From a virus: a stretch of DNA of 64,000 nucleotides. Location of the stretch: positions 1 to 64,000 of the IMG/VR virus record IMGVR_UViG_3300032331_002637; one strand, written 5' to 3'. The notes below the pieces were generated by a model. It saw only the letters and a program-made list of their open reading frames with translations, was not told the DNA's origin and ran no database searches. Positions 1 to 8,216 of this stretch are shown in pieces; position 1 is the stretch's first letter, and every line of letters begins with the position of its first letter. A program made the translations under genes and the position numbers.

Positions 1-230
1 GTCTTCGTCAGATTCTTCTTCGTCAGATTCCTCTTCGTCTTCGTCAGATTCTTCTTCGTCCTCTTCTGATTCTTCTTCGTCAGATTCTTCTTCGTCTTCG
101 TCAGATTCTTCTTCGTCTTCGTCAGATTCTTCTTCGTCAGATTCTTCTTCCTCCTCTTCAGATTCTTCTTCGTCAGATTCTTCTTCGTCCTCTTCAGATT
201 CTTCTTCGTCAGATTCTAAGTCTTCAGTGT
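1..230. repeat. In-frame simple repeat encoding Ser/Asp/Glu tract
   Basis: Imperfect tandem units built on TCTTCGTCAGATTCT and TCTTCTTCG fill this stretch. On the minus strand they read as SDEEE, SDEDEE and SEEDEEE blocks of the acidic protein. Unit length varies between 12 and 30 bases in multiples of three, so the frame is kept. This is a coding microsatellite, not a CRISPR array: there are no unique spacers. Confidence 0.8.
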
Positions 231-366
231 CTTCGCCCTCTTCTTCTTCATCTGTTTCTTCTTCCTCTTCTTCCTCTATTTCAGAGTCTTGCCAAAAATC
301 ATTTTTTGGCATTTCAGAAGGTTTTCTTGAGTTAAACTCTTCGAATGATAATATTTTTTTATCCAT
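1..366 (-). CDS. Highly acidic Ser-Asp/Glu-repeat protein, C-terminus outside window; possible prohead core protein
   Basis: The frame is open from ATG at 366 to the window edge (122 codons). The N-terminus reads MDKKILSFEEFNSRKPSEMP, after which the protein becomes almost pure Glu/Asp/Ser with repeated SDEEES and SDEDEE units. The N-terminal F-x-x-F-N element resembles the capsid-targeting motif in other genes of this window. T4 gp67, a prohead core protein, is likewise small and very acidic, so a scaffold or core role that compacts basic partners is plausible but inferred. It lies 12 bases after the 83-aa gene on the same strand and probably shares a transcript with the genes up to 1354. 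The low-complexity tract could vary in length between relatives. It could also be an unrelated acidic DNA mimic. Confidence 0.6.
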   Translation of the reverse strand, partial: MDKKILSFEEFNSRKPSEMPKNDFWQDSEIEEEEEEETDEEEEGEDTEDLESDEEESEEDEEESDEEESEEEEEESDEEESDEDEEESDEDEEESDEEESEEDEEESDEDEEESDEEESDED

Positions 367-378
367 TTTTTTTGTTTT

Positions 379-630
379 TTATTCAGTTACACCTATAGAA
401 GCTCCGCTTCCTGATTCTGTTGCTCCGTAACCAGGATAATCTATTTTAGAAAATCCATTAAAGATTGCGTCTTTATAACCAACATAATCATAAGCAGATT
501 CTGGTTTTATTTTATGTAATCCAGTTCTGTCTTCTTTACTAAGATTCTCCGGGTTCCAAGGATCATTAGCCACTTTCATAAAGTCTTTATAGCTAAGTAC
601 TTCTCTTTTTTTTACGTTCTTCTGATTCAT
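379..630 (-). CDS. Small hypothetical protein (83 aa)
   Basis: No family was recognised. The 83-aa product begins with a basic stretch (MNQKNVKKREVLSYKDFMKV) and ends in a Gly/Ser-rich tail. The LSYKDFMK segment weakly resembles the Y-x-x-F core of the capsid-targeting motif in neighbouring proteins, but a clear L-x-E cleavage site is missing. It lies between the 240-aa gene (one base away) and the acidic gene (12 bases away), all on the minus strand, so it is probably co-transcribed with them. A virion-internal or assembly role is a guess from context only. Confidence 0.55.
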   Translation of the reverse strand: MNQKNVKKREVLSYKDFMKVANDPWNPENLSKEDRTGLHKIKPESAYDYVGYKDAIFNGFSKIDYPGYGATESGSGASIGVTE

Positions 631-631
631 A

Positions 632-1354
632 TTAATTAGCGAAATTTAAAATACTTGTTAATCCAGTTTTAGCAGCTTTAGCGAATATATTAGGATCTTT
701 ATTTTCTGCACCTTGTATTTCTGATGCTATTTTTTGTTTATCTGCATCTGTAACATTTTTACCGCCTATAACATCGCCTAAGTTAAATCCACAGATTTTA
801 TCACCTATCATAGTTTCAATATTGTTCATGAATGCTGTGTTGTTAGCTGCATTAGTTAAAGCCTCTCTTAGTCCTGCTGCTATAGTTGCTCCCATTCCAC
901 TTTGCATATCCATTTTTAAACCTAATCTAGGTAATAAATATTCTATACCTCTTTCTTGTAATGTTTCAGAAAGGCCTTCTACAATAGCTGTTGCCCAGAA
1001 TTTACAAGATCCTTTTCCAAAATAACTTCCAAGATCTGTAAAATGAACCTGCTCAATAACGTTTCGTATTACTTGATAAAAGAATGTTGGTTGACCCATT
1101 TCATCAAATGGTTCAATACCAAATTTTTCTGCTGCCCAGTCAATAACATAATCTTTAAAAGTGTCAGTAAAACCACCTCCTAATGATCCCAAGAACGAAG
1201 TAAAAATATTTTCATTTATTTGTTCTTCATTTAATCCCTCGGACTTAAGTTTAAGGTATTCATTTTCTAAAAGTGACATTTCATTACTGTATGATACATT
1301 TAATGAAGCATTTTTAGATTCTGCCAGAAATTGTGAATATTTACGAATAGTCAT
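632..1354 (-). CDS. Putative capsid-targeted internal protein (240 aa)
   Basis: The N-terminus MTIRKYSQFLAESKNASL closely resembles the T4 capsid-targeting sequence (MKTYQEFIAEA type). L10-A11-E12 followed by Ser fits the L/I-x-E cleavage rule of the T4 gp21 prohead protease. After this the protein is mixed alpha-helical, with a Gly-rich stretch near residues 55-60 (GSLGGGF) and a second Gly-rich, amphipathic part around residues 150-165. I recognise no enzymatic motif. It heads a minus-strand unit with the 83-aa and acidic genes and is divergent from the gene at 1415; a GATATATA element sits 18 bases upstream of its start. Likely role: an internal head protein packaged and cleaved during maturation (inferred). 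Confidence 0.6.
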   Translation of the reverse strand: MTIRKYSQFLAESKNASLNVSYSNEMSLLENEYLKLKSEGLNEEQINENIFTSFLGSLGGGFTDTFKDYVIDWAAEKFGIEPFDEMGQPTFFYQVIRNVIEQVHFTDLGSYFGKGSCKFWATAIVEGLSETLQERGIEYLLPRLGLKMDMQSGMGATIAAGLREALTNAANNTAFMNNIETMIGDKICGFNLGDVIGGKNVTDADKQKIASEIQGAENKDPNIFAKAAKTGLTSILNFAN

Positions 1355-1372
1355 TTTAATCTACTTTTAATG

Positions 1373-1380
1373 TATATATC
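1373..1380 (-). promoter_or_regulatory. GATATATA element, possible promoter for the minus-strand unit
   Basis: On the minus strand the sequence reads GATATATACA, 18 bases upstream of the ATG at 1354. A matching GATATATA lies on the opposite strand at 1400-1407 in the same 60-base divergent spacer. Similar elements precede other first genes in the window. The promoter role is inferred from recurrence and position. Confidence 0.35.
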
Positions 1381-1399
1381 ATTTTACCTGTGGGAATCT

Positions 1400-1407
1400 G
1401 ATATATA
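1400..1407 (+). promoter_or_regulatory. GATATATA element, possible promoter for the plus-strand pair
   Basis: TGATATATATG lies 7 bases upstream of the ATG at 1415. It mirrors the minus-strand element at 1373-1380. The closeness to the start codon suggests a very short leader if this is a -10 or late-promoter-like box; this is an inference. Confidence 0.35.
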
Positions 1408-1414
1408 TGTAGTA

Positions 1415-1825
1415 ATGGCAAGAATTTTAAAGATAGACAATTTTACAGATGCTTTTCCCAGCTTTTATGGATTAGAAGGAGATGGTGCTTGTTATAGTGT
1501 TACTAATCCATTTTCAGTGGATATTTTAATATCCTATGATGTTAAAGGTAAAATAGGTGATATAGATTACTTGGAGCCAACTTGGACACAATACCAATGT
1601 CAAGAAGGAGATCTTATAACATGTAACAAAAACGGATGTTATATAGAACCAAAGGCTTCTGAATATTTTGTTGAATGTATGCCTAACGATAAAACCAAAC
1701 CAGGAGAGCCAAACTTTGATAAATTCCCAGTGGAATCTTTAAAAAAAATAGGCATCGATTTAATAAATTCACAATCTATGGGATTTGAAGAAAGAAAGAA
1801 AATAACACTTACATCGGGATTATGA
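1415..1825 (+). CDS. Hypothetical protein (136 aa)
   Basis: I place the start at ATG 1415 (MARILKIDNFTDAFPSFYG). The frame is open further upstream to 1370, but those codons run through the divergent promoter region and look non-coding. The product is a soluble mixed alpha/beta protein with several cysteines (ACYS, YQCQEG, TCNKNGCY, VECMP) around residues 25-95. I recognise no family. Its stop overlaps the ATG of the next gene by four bases (ATGA), so it is translationally coupled to a capsid-targeted protein. It may therefore be a small virion or assembly protein, but nothing in the sequence proves this. Confidence 0.6.
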   Translation: MARILKIDNFTDAFPSFYGLEGDGACYSVTNPFSVDILISYDVKGKIGDIDYLEPTWTQYQCQEGDLITCNKNGCYIEPKASEYFVECMPNDKTKPGEPNFDKFPVESLKKIGIDLINSQSMGFEERKKITLTSGL

Positions 1826-2385
1826 AAAGGATCTTTACATTTAACCAATTTAATCTAGACGAAAGTTCTGCTGCAGGAAATATGGGACAGACATATTCAA
1901 TACCGTTTGCTTATACATCTAACGATCCAAAAGATGGTTATAGTAGTAAAAGTTTTTGCGACGATTTAGAAGCTGTTTTTATAGAAAAACCAAATCTAAG
2001 AAAAGAAATTATTGAATTTTTATCATCCAACTTAGGGATATCAAAAATTGAAGAATTAGCAATAATGCCATTTATAAAAGTAGCTAAAGTCATACCTGAG
2101 ATAGAAAGAATAATAGAAGCAGGTGAATATGAGCCAGAGACCACAATGCCTGGAGGCGGATTACTATTTATAAGAAATAAGATTTTTGCTAATGGCGGAG
2201 GAGCAGATTTCTATATAAATAGAAAAGGCACTAAGGTGGAAGTTGTTACAGAGGACGAAATGGGTAACGAGAAGGTTCGAATATTTGATATAGAAAAATT
2301 CCCTTTCGATCGTTTTGAATTTACAGAAGAGGATAAAGAAGAACTTAATGCTTTAAAAAAAGCTAAAGGGGGATTCAGCTTTTAA
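1822..2385 (+). CDS. Putative capsid-targeted internal protein (187 aa)
   Basis: The N-terminus MKRIFTFNQFNLDESSAAG carries the F-x-x-F core followed by L12-D13-E14 and Ser, which fits a T4-like prohead protease cleavage site. The rest contains a helical part (residues about 45-100), a Gly-rich loop (PGGGLLF near residue 113 and NGGGADFY near 130) and an acidic C-terminal third. No catalytic motif was recognised. The start overlaps the upstream gene by four bases. Its 3' end overlaps the convergent gene at 2375-3088 by 11 bases. A head-internal protein delivered with the DNA is the most likely role, by analogy with T4 internal proteins. Confidence 0.6.
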   Translation: MKRIFTFNQFNLDESSAAGNMGQTYSIPFAYTSNDPKDGYSSKSFCDDLEAVFIEKPNLRKEIIEFLSSNLGISKIEELAIMPFIKVAKVIPEIERIIEAGEYEPETTMPGGGLLFIRNKIFANGGGADFYINRKGTKVEVVTEDEMGNEKVRIFDIEKFPFDRFEFTEEDKEELNALKKAKGGFSF

Positions 2386-3088
2386 ACTTATTCATAATAA
2401 GATCTATAGATTTTTCTTTCCCTAGCTCTGTTCCTATCTCTAAATCAATATCCTTAGATACATCAGCGACTAACACACAATCATATTGAGTGGAAAAGTC
2501 TTTTATGTTTTCTTTTAGAAATTTTTTTATCTTAGCAATATCTTTTGTTGTGTTACATTGAGGATCTAATAATTCGGTCATTAATAAAGCTATATTCTCC
2601 TTACCCGCAACTTTAACTATGGAAAAGAACCAACTAAATATTCTCATGTGTTCTTCACCTTTTTTTCGCACAACTAAAAATCCTTGATCCCAAAGATTAT
2701 ATTTAGCACAATAGCTTTCGACATCAACTAATGAATTATATCTTTCATAAAATTCTCTGTTATCATTAAGAAACTCATTGATTACTTTGATTGAATTTTT
2801 TACAATATTTTCTATCTCTTCTATATCATCAAGATTTTTATCAAGAATATCATACATGTGGCTTCTTTCATCATCTGTCATTTTAGATAATGTCTTTTGT
2901 GTTAGCTCTGTGTTTTTATCAAAGCTCTCTAAATCTTTTTTTATTGTAATTAGATTCTTAAAATACTTCTCAAATCCTTGTGTTTTAAAGCTCTCTTTGA
3001 CTCTCATTAAATAAGCCATAAGAATATAATATCTATATTCTGTATCTATTGGGGATTCTATAAACCAATAAGGCTTTAATTCTTTCAT
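2375..3088 (-). CDS. Hypothetical helical protein (237 aa)
   Basis: I recognise no family. The protein is rich in Lys, Glu, Asp and Ile and is predicted by eye to be mostly helical, with a long charged helical stretch around residues 40-115 (for example KTLSKMTDDERSHMYDIL). The C-terminal part (CVLVADVSKDIDLEIGTELG) looks like a small beta/alpha segment. No signal peptide or membrane segment is visible. It is a single minus-strand gene whose end overlaps the capsid-targeted gene tail-to-tail. It is divergent from the glycosyltransferase cluster that begins at 3244. Confidence 0.6.
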   Translation of the reverse strand: MKELKPYWFIESPIDTEYRYYILMAYLMRVKESFKTQGFEKYFKNLITIKKDLESFDKNTELTQKTLSKMTDDERSHMYDILDKNLDDIEEIENIVKNSIKVINEFLNDNREFYERYNSLVDVESYCAKYNLWDQGFLVVRKKGEEHMRIFSWFFSIVKVAGKENIALLMTELLDPQCNTTKDIAKIKKFLKENIKDFSTQYDCVLVADVSKDIDLEIGTELGKEKSIDLIMNKFKS

Positions 3089-3243
3089 GTAATCTTGTTA
3101 ATACATTATATTATATATTAAATCAGGGAAAATTATTCATGAATTGAAAATATATCTGAAATATTGAAACTATTCTGTGGAACCCGTCTAAAATTTTTAT
3201 CTTTAAAATCCCAGGCTATGAATACTTTATATATGATAATCTT
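3089..3243. other. Divergent intergenic region at the left edge of the glycan cluster
   Basis: This 155-base, very AT-rich spacer separates the minus-strand 237-aa gene from the plus-strand sugar cluster. It holds AT-rich boxes facing each way: a TTTAATATATAATATAATG stretch toward the minus gene and TTTATATATGATAATC just before the ATG at 3244. No ORF, tRNA or strong hairpin is visible. It is the natural place for the promoter of the 11-kb forward run of sugar genes. Confidence 0.4.
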
Positions 3244-3864
3244 ATGAGTCCCCAATTTTTAGTAATAGCTTATTATACTGAGAGCACACAATATGAAGTC
3301 CTAGCTGGTAATCTCGAGAAGACTTTACAAAACTTTAGTATTCCTTTTTATATAGAAGATATAGAGGATTTAGGTTCTTGGGAAAAGAATACACATTACA
3401 AAGCACATTTTATTAAGAAATGTTTAAATGACAGAAATCAAGATCTTTTATATGTAGATGTTGATGCACTCTTTAAACAATACCCAAGTCTTATACCAGA
3501 TCTCACATGTGATATAGCATATAGAACGCAAGACTTCAGATGGAGAGCAGACGAAGCCCTATCAGGAACTATCTTTCTAAAGAATAATGACAAGGTTAAG
3601 AGATTTGTTGATCGATGGATCCAACTAAATGAAGCCACACCCGCAGAAAGAATGAAACCTGAAACATGGGAGCAAAAAAATATGCAAAGAGCTCATCGAG
3701 AAATGACCGAGATCGATTATTTCAATCTACCACCAGAATACACATTCATATTTGATCACATGAAAACAATGTATCCTGGAGTACAGCCTGTGATAGAGCA
3801 TTATCAAGAATCAAGGAATGTGCATAGAAATACGAATCAAAATCGTAATTTCAGGATAAGATAA
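3244..3864 (+). CDS. Nucleotide-diphospho-sugar transferase-like glycosyltransferase (206 aa)
   Basis: A GT-A-type fold is suggested by LLYVDVDALF (DxD at D72/D74), which would bind a metal and the nucleotide sugar. A following GTIFLKNNDKVKRFVDRW segment is typical of the acceptor side in nucleotide-diphospho-sugar transferase families. At 206 aa it is short and appears to be a single catalytic domain without a membrane anchor. It is the first gene of the sugar cluster, two bases from the next glycosyltransferase, and presumably acts in the cytoplasm. Donor and acceptor cannot be told from the sequence. The assignment rests on motif and context. Confidence 0.6.
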   Translation: MSPQFLVIAYYTESTQYEVLAGNLEKTLQNFSIPFYIEDIEDLGSWEKNTHYKAHFIKKCLNDRNQDLLYVDVDALFKQYPSLIPDLTCDIAYRTQDFRWRADEALSGTIFLKNNDKVKRFVDRWIQLNEATPAERMKPETWEQKNMQRAHREMTEIDYFNLPPEYTFIFDHMKTMYPGVQPVIEHYQESRNVHRNTNQNRNFRIR

Positions 3865-3866
3865 TT

Positions 3867-4601
3867 ATGAAATTAAAATATGCTGTAGTCAGCTCCGATT
3901 CAAATCCTGAATATCTTGATTTTTGGCCTTACGTAGCTAAAGCATGGAAAAGAATAGGTATAGAACCAGTACTACTTTATATTGATAAACAAACTCCACC
4001 AGAGAGCGTACATGAACATGGAAAGGTAATATATCTTGAATCAATATCTGAATGGAGTATAGCTCAACAAGCACAATGTATAAGATTTTGGGCAGCTAAG
4101 CTATTAGATGCTCCTTTTATAATATCAGATATTGATATGCTTCCTATTTCTGAAGAATATTATAAAAATGGTGTGGCTTCCATTGGAGATAAAGGTATAG
4201 TTTCTTACAGCTCTGATATTATTAAATATAGATGGTATGTAACTAATCCACAATACCCTATGTGTTATCTTGCAGGAGACACACAAAGCTTTATTGATCT
4301 ATTAGAAATGAATGATAATTCTCATCAGAATTTTTTAAGAAGATTAATGAAAATGAATATAAGATTTGGTACAGATCAGAAGTTCTTTTATAATCAATCT
4401 GTTAAAAATAAACACATATCTATTAAGCATTTAGAAAGAGGATGGATAGAAGAGAAATATGCTAGAGGAAGATTGGATAAAGTGATCTGGCCAAAAACAG
4501 ACTATAATGCAGATGAATATATAGATTGTCATTTACCAAGACCGTTATCCTCAAATATTGGGATTTGTAAAGAATTATTTAATAAAATTAGAATATATTA
4601 A
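3867..4601 (+). CDS. Putative GT-A glycosyltransferase (244 aa)
   Basis: The segment FIISDIDMLPIS (D88/D90) is a DxD-like metal and sugar-nucleotide motif preceded by a hydrophobic strand. The N-terminal KYAVVSSDSNPEYLDFWPYV and the flanking RFWAAKLL helix fit the layout of small phage and bacterial DxD transferases. A C-terminal CHLPRP segment may belong to the acceptor site. I cannot assign a CAZy family. It lies two bases after the upstream transferase and directly abuts the GT2 gene, consistent with one operon. Substrate is unknown. Confidence 0.55.
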   Translation: MKLKYAVVSSDSNPEYLDFWPYVAKAWKRIGIEPVLLYIDKQTPPESVHEHGKVIYLESISEWSIAQQAQCIRFWAAKLLDAPFIISDIDMLPISEEYYKNGVASIGDKGIVSYSSDIIKYRWYVTNPQYPMCYLAGDTQSFIDLLEMNDNSHQNFLRRLMKMNIRFGTDQKFFYNQSVKNKHISIKHLERGWIEEKYARGRLDKVIWPKTDYNADEYIDCHLPRPLSSNIGICKELFNKIRIY

Positions 4602-5411
4602 ATGAAATTATCAATAATACTTCCCACAGGTGGAAATGACCATCTAAGAAATAGAAATTTTAACGAGTGTCTTACTTGTATTAAAAATCAGACTTTTGTT
4701 GATTATGAAGTTATTGTGGTGGAGCAATCATTAGATAATAATTTTTACAAACAAAGTAATCCAATTATTTCTTATAAACACATAGGAATTAAAGATCCAC
4801 ATGATAGAGGATTTAATCTTAGCTGGTGTAGAAATGTAGGAGCAAGAGAAGCACAAGGTGATATTATAGTCCTGATGGATTCTGATTTTGTTTTTGAAAA
4901 TAATTATTTCACTATCATTAGTGAATTTAATGGAGAATTTGCTGCTGGAGCGGAAACATATTATTGGTGTAATACTGAAGATCCCACTACCGATTGGATA
5001 AGAACAAAAGACTTTAATGTTTTTAAAAAAAGAGGTGGTGGCCCTAGAGACCCTGTATTTCAATTTAGATCTATGTCTAGAGGATGTGGGTACGGAGCTA
5101 TACTAGTTTATAATAAAGAATGGTTCTGGAATACTATGGGAGGATACAACGAAAACTTCTTTAGATATGGCTGGGAAGATAAAGCAACAACGGAAATGAT
5201 TAAATCATTGCTTGATAGGGATGATGAGAGTATGTTAAGAATTCCTTCAGAAGCAGCACATCTTAATCATAGATCTAAAGATGTTAGGAATATGAATATA
5301 AATGAAGCACTTTTTAATAAATTTACTAGAATGGATCAATTAGAGCTTTCAAAAACAATAAAAGAATCATTTGTTGGCAAAAGATCAGAGCCTACTTTAT
5401 TAAATATTTAA
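4602..5411 (+). CDS. Family 2 glycosyltransferase (269 aa)
   Basis: This is a typical GT2 (GT-A fold) enzyme: the N-terminal strand MKLSIILPTGG, then VLMDSDFVF with the DxD pair at D93/D95, then YGWEDKATTE near residue 190, which serves as the ED catalytic-base region. The RGFNLSWCRNVGAREAQGD stretch is the usual helix before the DxD. It has no membrane segment, so it is probably soluble or peripheral. It transfers one sugar from a nucleotide donor to a growing glycan; which sugar is unknown. It follows the previous gene without a gap and precedes another transferase by three bases. Confidence 0.8.
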   Translation: MKLSIILPTGGNDHLRNRNFNECLTCIKNQTFVDYEVIVVEQSLDNNFYKQSNPIISYKHIGIKDPHDRGFNLSWCRNVGAREAQGDIIVLMDSDFVFENNYFTIISEFNGEFAAGAETYYWCNTEDPTTDWIRTKDFNVFKKRGGGPRDPVFQFRSMSRGCGYGAILVYNKEWFWNTMGGYNENFFRYGWEDKATTEMIKSLLDRDDESMLRIPSEAAHLNHRSKDVRNMNINEALFNKFTRMDQLELSKTIKESFVGKRSEPTLLNI

Positions 5412-5414
5412 TTC

Positions 5415-6575
5415 ATGAAAAAACCAGAAAGAGATATATCTGAGGAAAGAAGAGGAAGAAGAATATTAAACAGATTCATTCACGGAAATAAAAATAATAT
5501 CACCTTTAATAAAGAAGTAGAAGATGTTATAACAAATAAGAATCCTATAATAGAATTATACGAAAAAAATAAGTTAGATTATATAATGGAAAAAAATAAT
5601 ACTGATATAGCTAAATATTGGGAACATCTTAGTATAATAAACGAAAATAATATTGATAATTCTCTTCCCTTTTTTATTAATATTTCCACAATTAATTATA
5701 ATGATTTAAGCAATTTAGCGGAAGAAAAAAATAAAGAGCTTTTTAAATGCTTTGATGGATTAACTGTAGATAAGTGTATTGGTGAGTATGATTTGGTTAC
5801 TATAATTCCTTACAGAGGAAGATACATGCATTTAGAAAAAACATTAGAAACATTATTAGCTTCTTCTAATAATTCTTCAAAGAGAATAGGTTTTATTATT
5901 ATAGAAAACTCTAATGAATCTATATTTAATCCTGATAAATTTAATAATCCAGATATACATCACCGATGGATTAATTCAGCTGGTAATATATTTAATAAAT
6001 GTTTTTGTCATAATATAGGATCATTAATAAGTAATACTGAATATTTACATTTTCATGACTGTGATTTATTAGTACCTAATAATTTCTATGCGGAGGTTTT
6101 TAATAAAATAGAATTGAATGATGTAGTACAGTGTTTTTATAATAGAAGAGTTAATTATCTGAATGAAATTCCAACAATTGATTATTTTAACGGTGAAGAT
6201 ATAGAATCTATAATTGTTAATAAACAAACATATAAGGAAGGTGGATATGGAGCACCGGGAGGATCTATTGCAATATCAAAGGATCTTTTTGAAAAATGTG
6301 GAGGATTTGATCCTCATTTTTTCTGGGGATATTCTATAGAAGATGCTTTTTTCTGGAAGAAAGTTGAAAGATTTAAAACCATAATAACATTAGATGATCC
6401 TAAGATAGAATTATACCATTTATGGCATCCTCCTGCATGGGGAAAAAATCCTATGCAAGGTGTAGAGAAGAGAATACACGATTCATTTGTAAACAATAAT
6501 CATAATTGGTTAGATTATGTAAATAAATCGAAAGAACTTTATATTAGAATTAAAAATACTTTTATAAATGAATAA
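5415..6575 (+). CDS. Galactosyltransferase-type GT-A enzyme with N-terminal extension (386 aa)
   Basis: Residues 1-120 form a Lys/Asn/Glu-rich extension with no recognised domain. From residue 125 (YDLVTIIPYRGR) a GT-A domain begins, with FHDCDLLVP (D215/D217) as the DxD. GGFDPHFFWGYSIEDAFF (about 296-313) resembles the GWGxED acceptor and catalytic region of beta-4-galactosyltransferase and chondroitin-polymerase families. A late HLWHPP could supply the metal-binding histidine. It probably adds Gal or HexNAc, but the substrate is inferred only from the family. The 3' end overlaps the Fcl-like gene by eight bases, so the two are coupled. Confidence 0.7.
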   Translation: MKKPERDISEERRGRRILNRFIHGNKNNITFNKEVEDVITNKNPIIELYEKNKLDYIMEKNNTDIAKYWEHLSIINENNIDNSLPFFINISTINYNDLSNLAEEKNKELFKCFDGLTVDKCIGEYDLVTIIPYRGRYMHLEKTLETLLASSNNSSKRIGFIIIENSNESIFNPDKFNNPDIHHRWINSAGNIFNKCFCHNIGSLISNTEYLHFHDCDLLVPNNFYAEVFNKIELNDVVQCFYNRRVNYLNEIPTIDYFNGEDIESIIVNKQTYKEGGYGAPGGSIAISKDLFEKCGGFDPHFFWGYSIEDAFFWKKVERFKTIITLDDPKIELYHLWHPPAWGKNPMQGVEKRIHDSFVNNNHNWLDYVNKSKELYIRIKNTFINE

Positions 6576-7485
6576 AAAAATATTAATAACAGGAGGTACA
6601 TCACATTTAGCTGAAAGTCTAAAAAAATATTTACCTAATGCTTCTTATATAGAAGGAAGATCTGAATTAGATCTAACTGATTATCAATCAACATTAGAAT
6701 ACTTTAAAAATGAATCTCCGTATTGGGTTTTACATTTAGCAGCTAAAGTTGGTGGTATTAAAAGTAACATGGAAAATCCTTTTGAGTATTTCTATGACAA
6801 TCTATTAATTAATACTAATGTTTTTAGAGCATGTAAAGAATTAGAAATAGAAAGATTAACCTCTATATTATCAACATGTGTATATCCAGCAGATAATGTT
6901 GAATATCCAATAACTGAAGATAATATTATTTTAGGTGATCCAGAAAAAACAAATAGAGGTTATGCTCAATCTAAAAGAATATTAGCAGAACTCACTGATC
7001 TTTATAATCATAAATACGGAAAAAATTATAATTATATTATTCCTTGTAATCTTTTTGGTATGGAAGAATCATATGATCCTAATAAAACACATTTTCTTAC
7101 ATCATTGATTTATAAATCTGCTAAAGCATTATCCAATGGGAATAAAGAACTTGAAATGTTTGGTAGCGGTAAAGTTCTAAGACAATTTGTAACGTATGAC
7201 GATTTTGCAAGAATGTTAGCTTATTGTGTTGACAACGAAGTCACTGAATCTTTTAACTTTTCTCCTGATTATAATTTATCATTAATTGAATATGGAAGTA
7301 TTATAGAGAATATCACTGATAAAAAAATTAAGGTTACATTCAACGGTAATGGACCTGACGGGGTATACAGAAAAGATGCAGATAATTCAAGAATGAAAAA
7401 AATAGCACCTGATTTTGAATTTAGTGTACTAAGAGAAAGTATAAAAGAAGTATTAGATTTTTATTTAGCAAATGATAGCATTTAG
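6568..7485 (+). CDS. fcl: GDP-L-fucose synthase-like / GDP-colitose synthase-like epimerase-reductase
   Basis: This is an extended short-chain dehydrogenase. ILITGGTSHLAES marks the nucleotide-binding loop, in which the third Gly of the usual GxxGxxG is Ala. HLAAKVGGI follows, then STCVYP (S102-C104) and GYAQSKR (Y132/K136), the Fcl catalytic set including the epimerising Cys. Length (305 aa) fits Fcl. The family converts GDP-4-keto-6-deoxy-D-mannose to GDP-L-fucose with NADPH. The homologue ColC does the same on the 3-deoxy intermediate to give GDP-L-colitose, and a ColD-like gene lies at 17749, so either product is possible. It overlaps the fucosyltransferase gene downstream by 14 bases, which supports a fucose-type donor. 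Confidence 0.85.
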   Translation: MNKKILITGGTSHLAESLKKYLPNASYIEGRSELDLTDYQSTLEYFKNESPYWVLHLAAKVGGIKSNMENPFEYFYDNLLINTNVFRACKELEIERLTSILSTCVYPADNVEYPITEDNIILGDPEKTNRGYAQSKRILAELTDLYNHKYGKNYNYIIPCNLFGMEESYDPNKTHFLTSLIYKSAKALSNGNKELEMFGSGKVLRQFVTYDDFARMLAYCVDNEVTESFNFSPDYNLSLIEYGSIIENITDKKIKVTFNGNGPDGVYRKDADNSRMKKIAPDFEFSVLRESIKEVLDFYLANDSI

Positions 7486-8212
7486 TCACTTAGGAAAATA
7501 TGGTAAATTGGGCAATCAGCTTTTTCAAATTGCTGTTGTTTATTCACATTGTACTAGAAATGGCAAAGAATTTATTTTCCCTGAGTGGAAATATAATTCC
7601 TATTTAAAAACACCAATTAGAACAGGATCAATACCACCAGGACTAATTTTACACAGAGAAAAAGATCCTTTTTCTTTCACACCTATTCCTAATATAGATA
7701 ACATTGATCTCATTGGATATTTTCAGAATGAGAATTATTTTAATGGAGAAGAGGACACGATAAGGGATCTTTTAGAACCAGCAGATTTTGTAAAATCTAA
7801 AATAGAAGAAATAAATTTAGAAGGAATAACTGCTATACATGTAAGAAGAGGAGATTATCTAAACTTCCCTTTACATCATCCTATACCTCCTATGGATTAT
7901 TATAATAGATCAATAGAAAATTTAAAAGATAAGACTAATAACTTTATGATTTTCTCTGATGATATCGGATGGTGTAAAGAAAACTTTCCCTCCGATTTTT
8001 TATTTTCCGAGGAGAAAGATGAGTTTATAGACCTTTATAAAATGTCTAGATGTGCTAATTTTATAATCGCGAATTCAAGTTTTTCTTGGTGGGCATCATT
8101 CTTAAGCAGATCCGAAAATAAAATAATATATGCTCCTGAAAATTGGGTAGGAAGAGGATACTCAGGTACTAGCTGGAGACAAGTTTACAGAAAAGAAATG
8201 AAAATAATATAG
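7472..8212 (+). CDS. GT11 alpha-1,2-fucosyltransferase-like enzyme
   Basis: GT11 signatures are clear: GKLGNQLFQIA near the N-terminus, HVRRGDY (residues 123-129), the GDP-fucose-binding motif, and NSSFSWWASF (201-210). Length (246 aa) is a little short of typical bacterial members (about 280-300). The enzyme would transfer L-fucose, or the related 3,6-dideoxy sugar colitose, from its GDP donor to a hexose. The start lies inside the end of the Fcl-like gene, which places donor synthesis and transfer in one coupled unit. No membrane segment is seen. The family assignment is strong; acceptor and exact donor are unknown. Confidence 0.88.
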   Translation: MIAFSHLGKYGKLGNQLFQIAVVYSHCTRNGKEFIFPEWKYNSYLKTPIRTGSIPPGLILHREKDPFSFTPIPNIDNIDLIGYFQNENYFNGEEDTIRDLLEPADFVKSKIEEINLEGITAIHVRRGDYLNFPLHHPIPPMDYYNRSIENLKDKTNNFMIFSDDIGWCKENFPSDFLFSEEKDEFIDLYKMSRCANFIIANSSFSWWASFLSRSENKIIYAPENWVGRGYSGTSWRQVYRKEMKII

Positions 8213-8216
8213 TATA

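Noticed and set aside
1-230. CRISPR or regulatory iteron array
   Set aside because: Unit length varies in multiples of three and the tract encodes an acidic protein, so it is a coding simple repeat.
1370-1414. Upstream extension of the 136-aa gene to an ATG at 1370
   Set aside because: These codons overlap the divergent promoter-like boxes; ATG 1415 gives a typical N-terminus.
4731-5063. Open minus-strand frame of 110 codons
   Set aside because: It is antisense to the GT2 gene with its DxD motif; no leader or family features support it.
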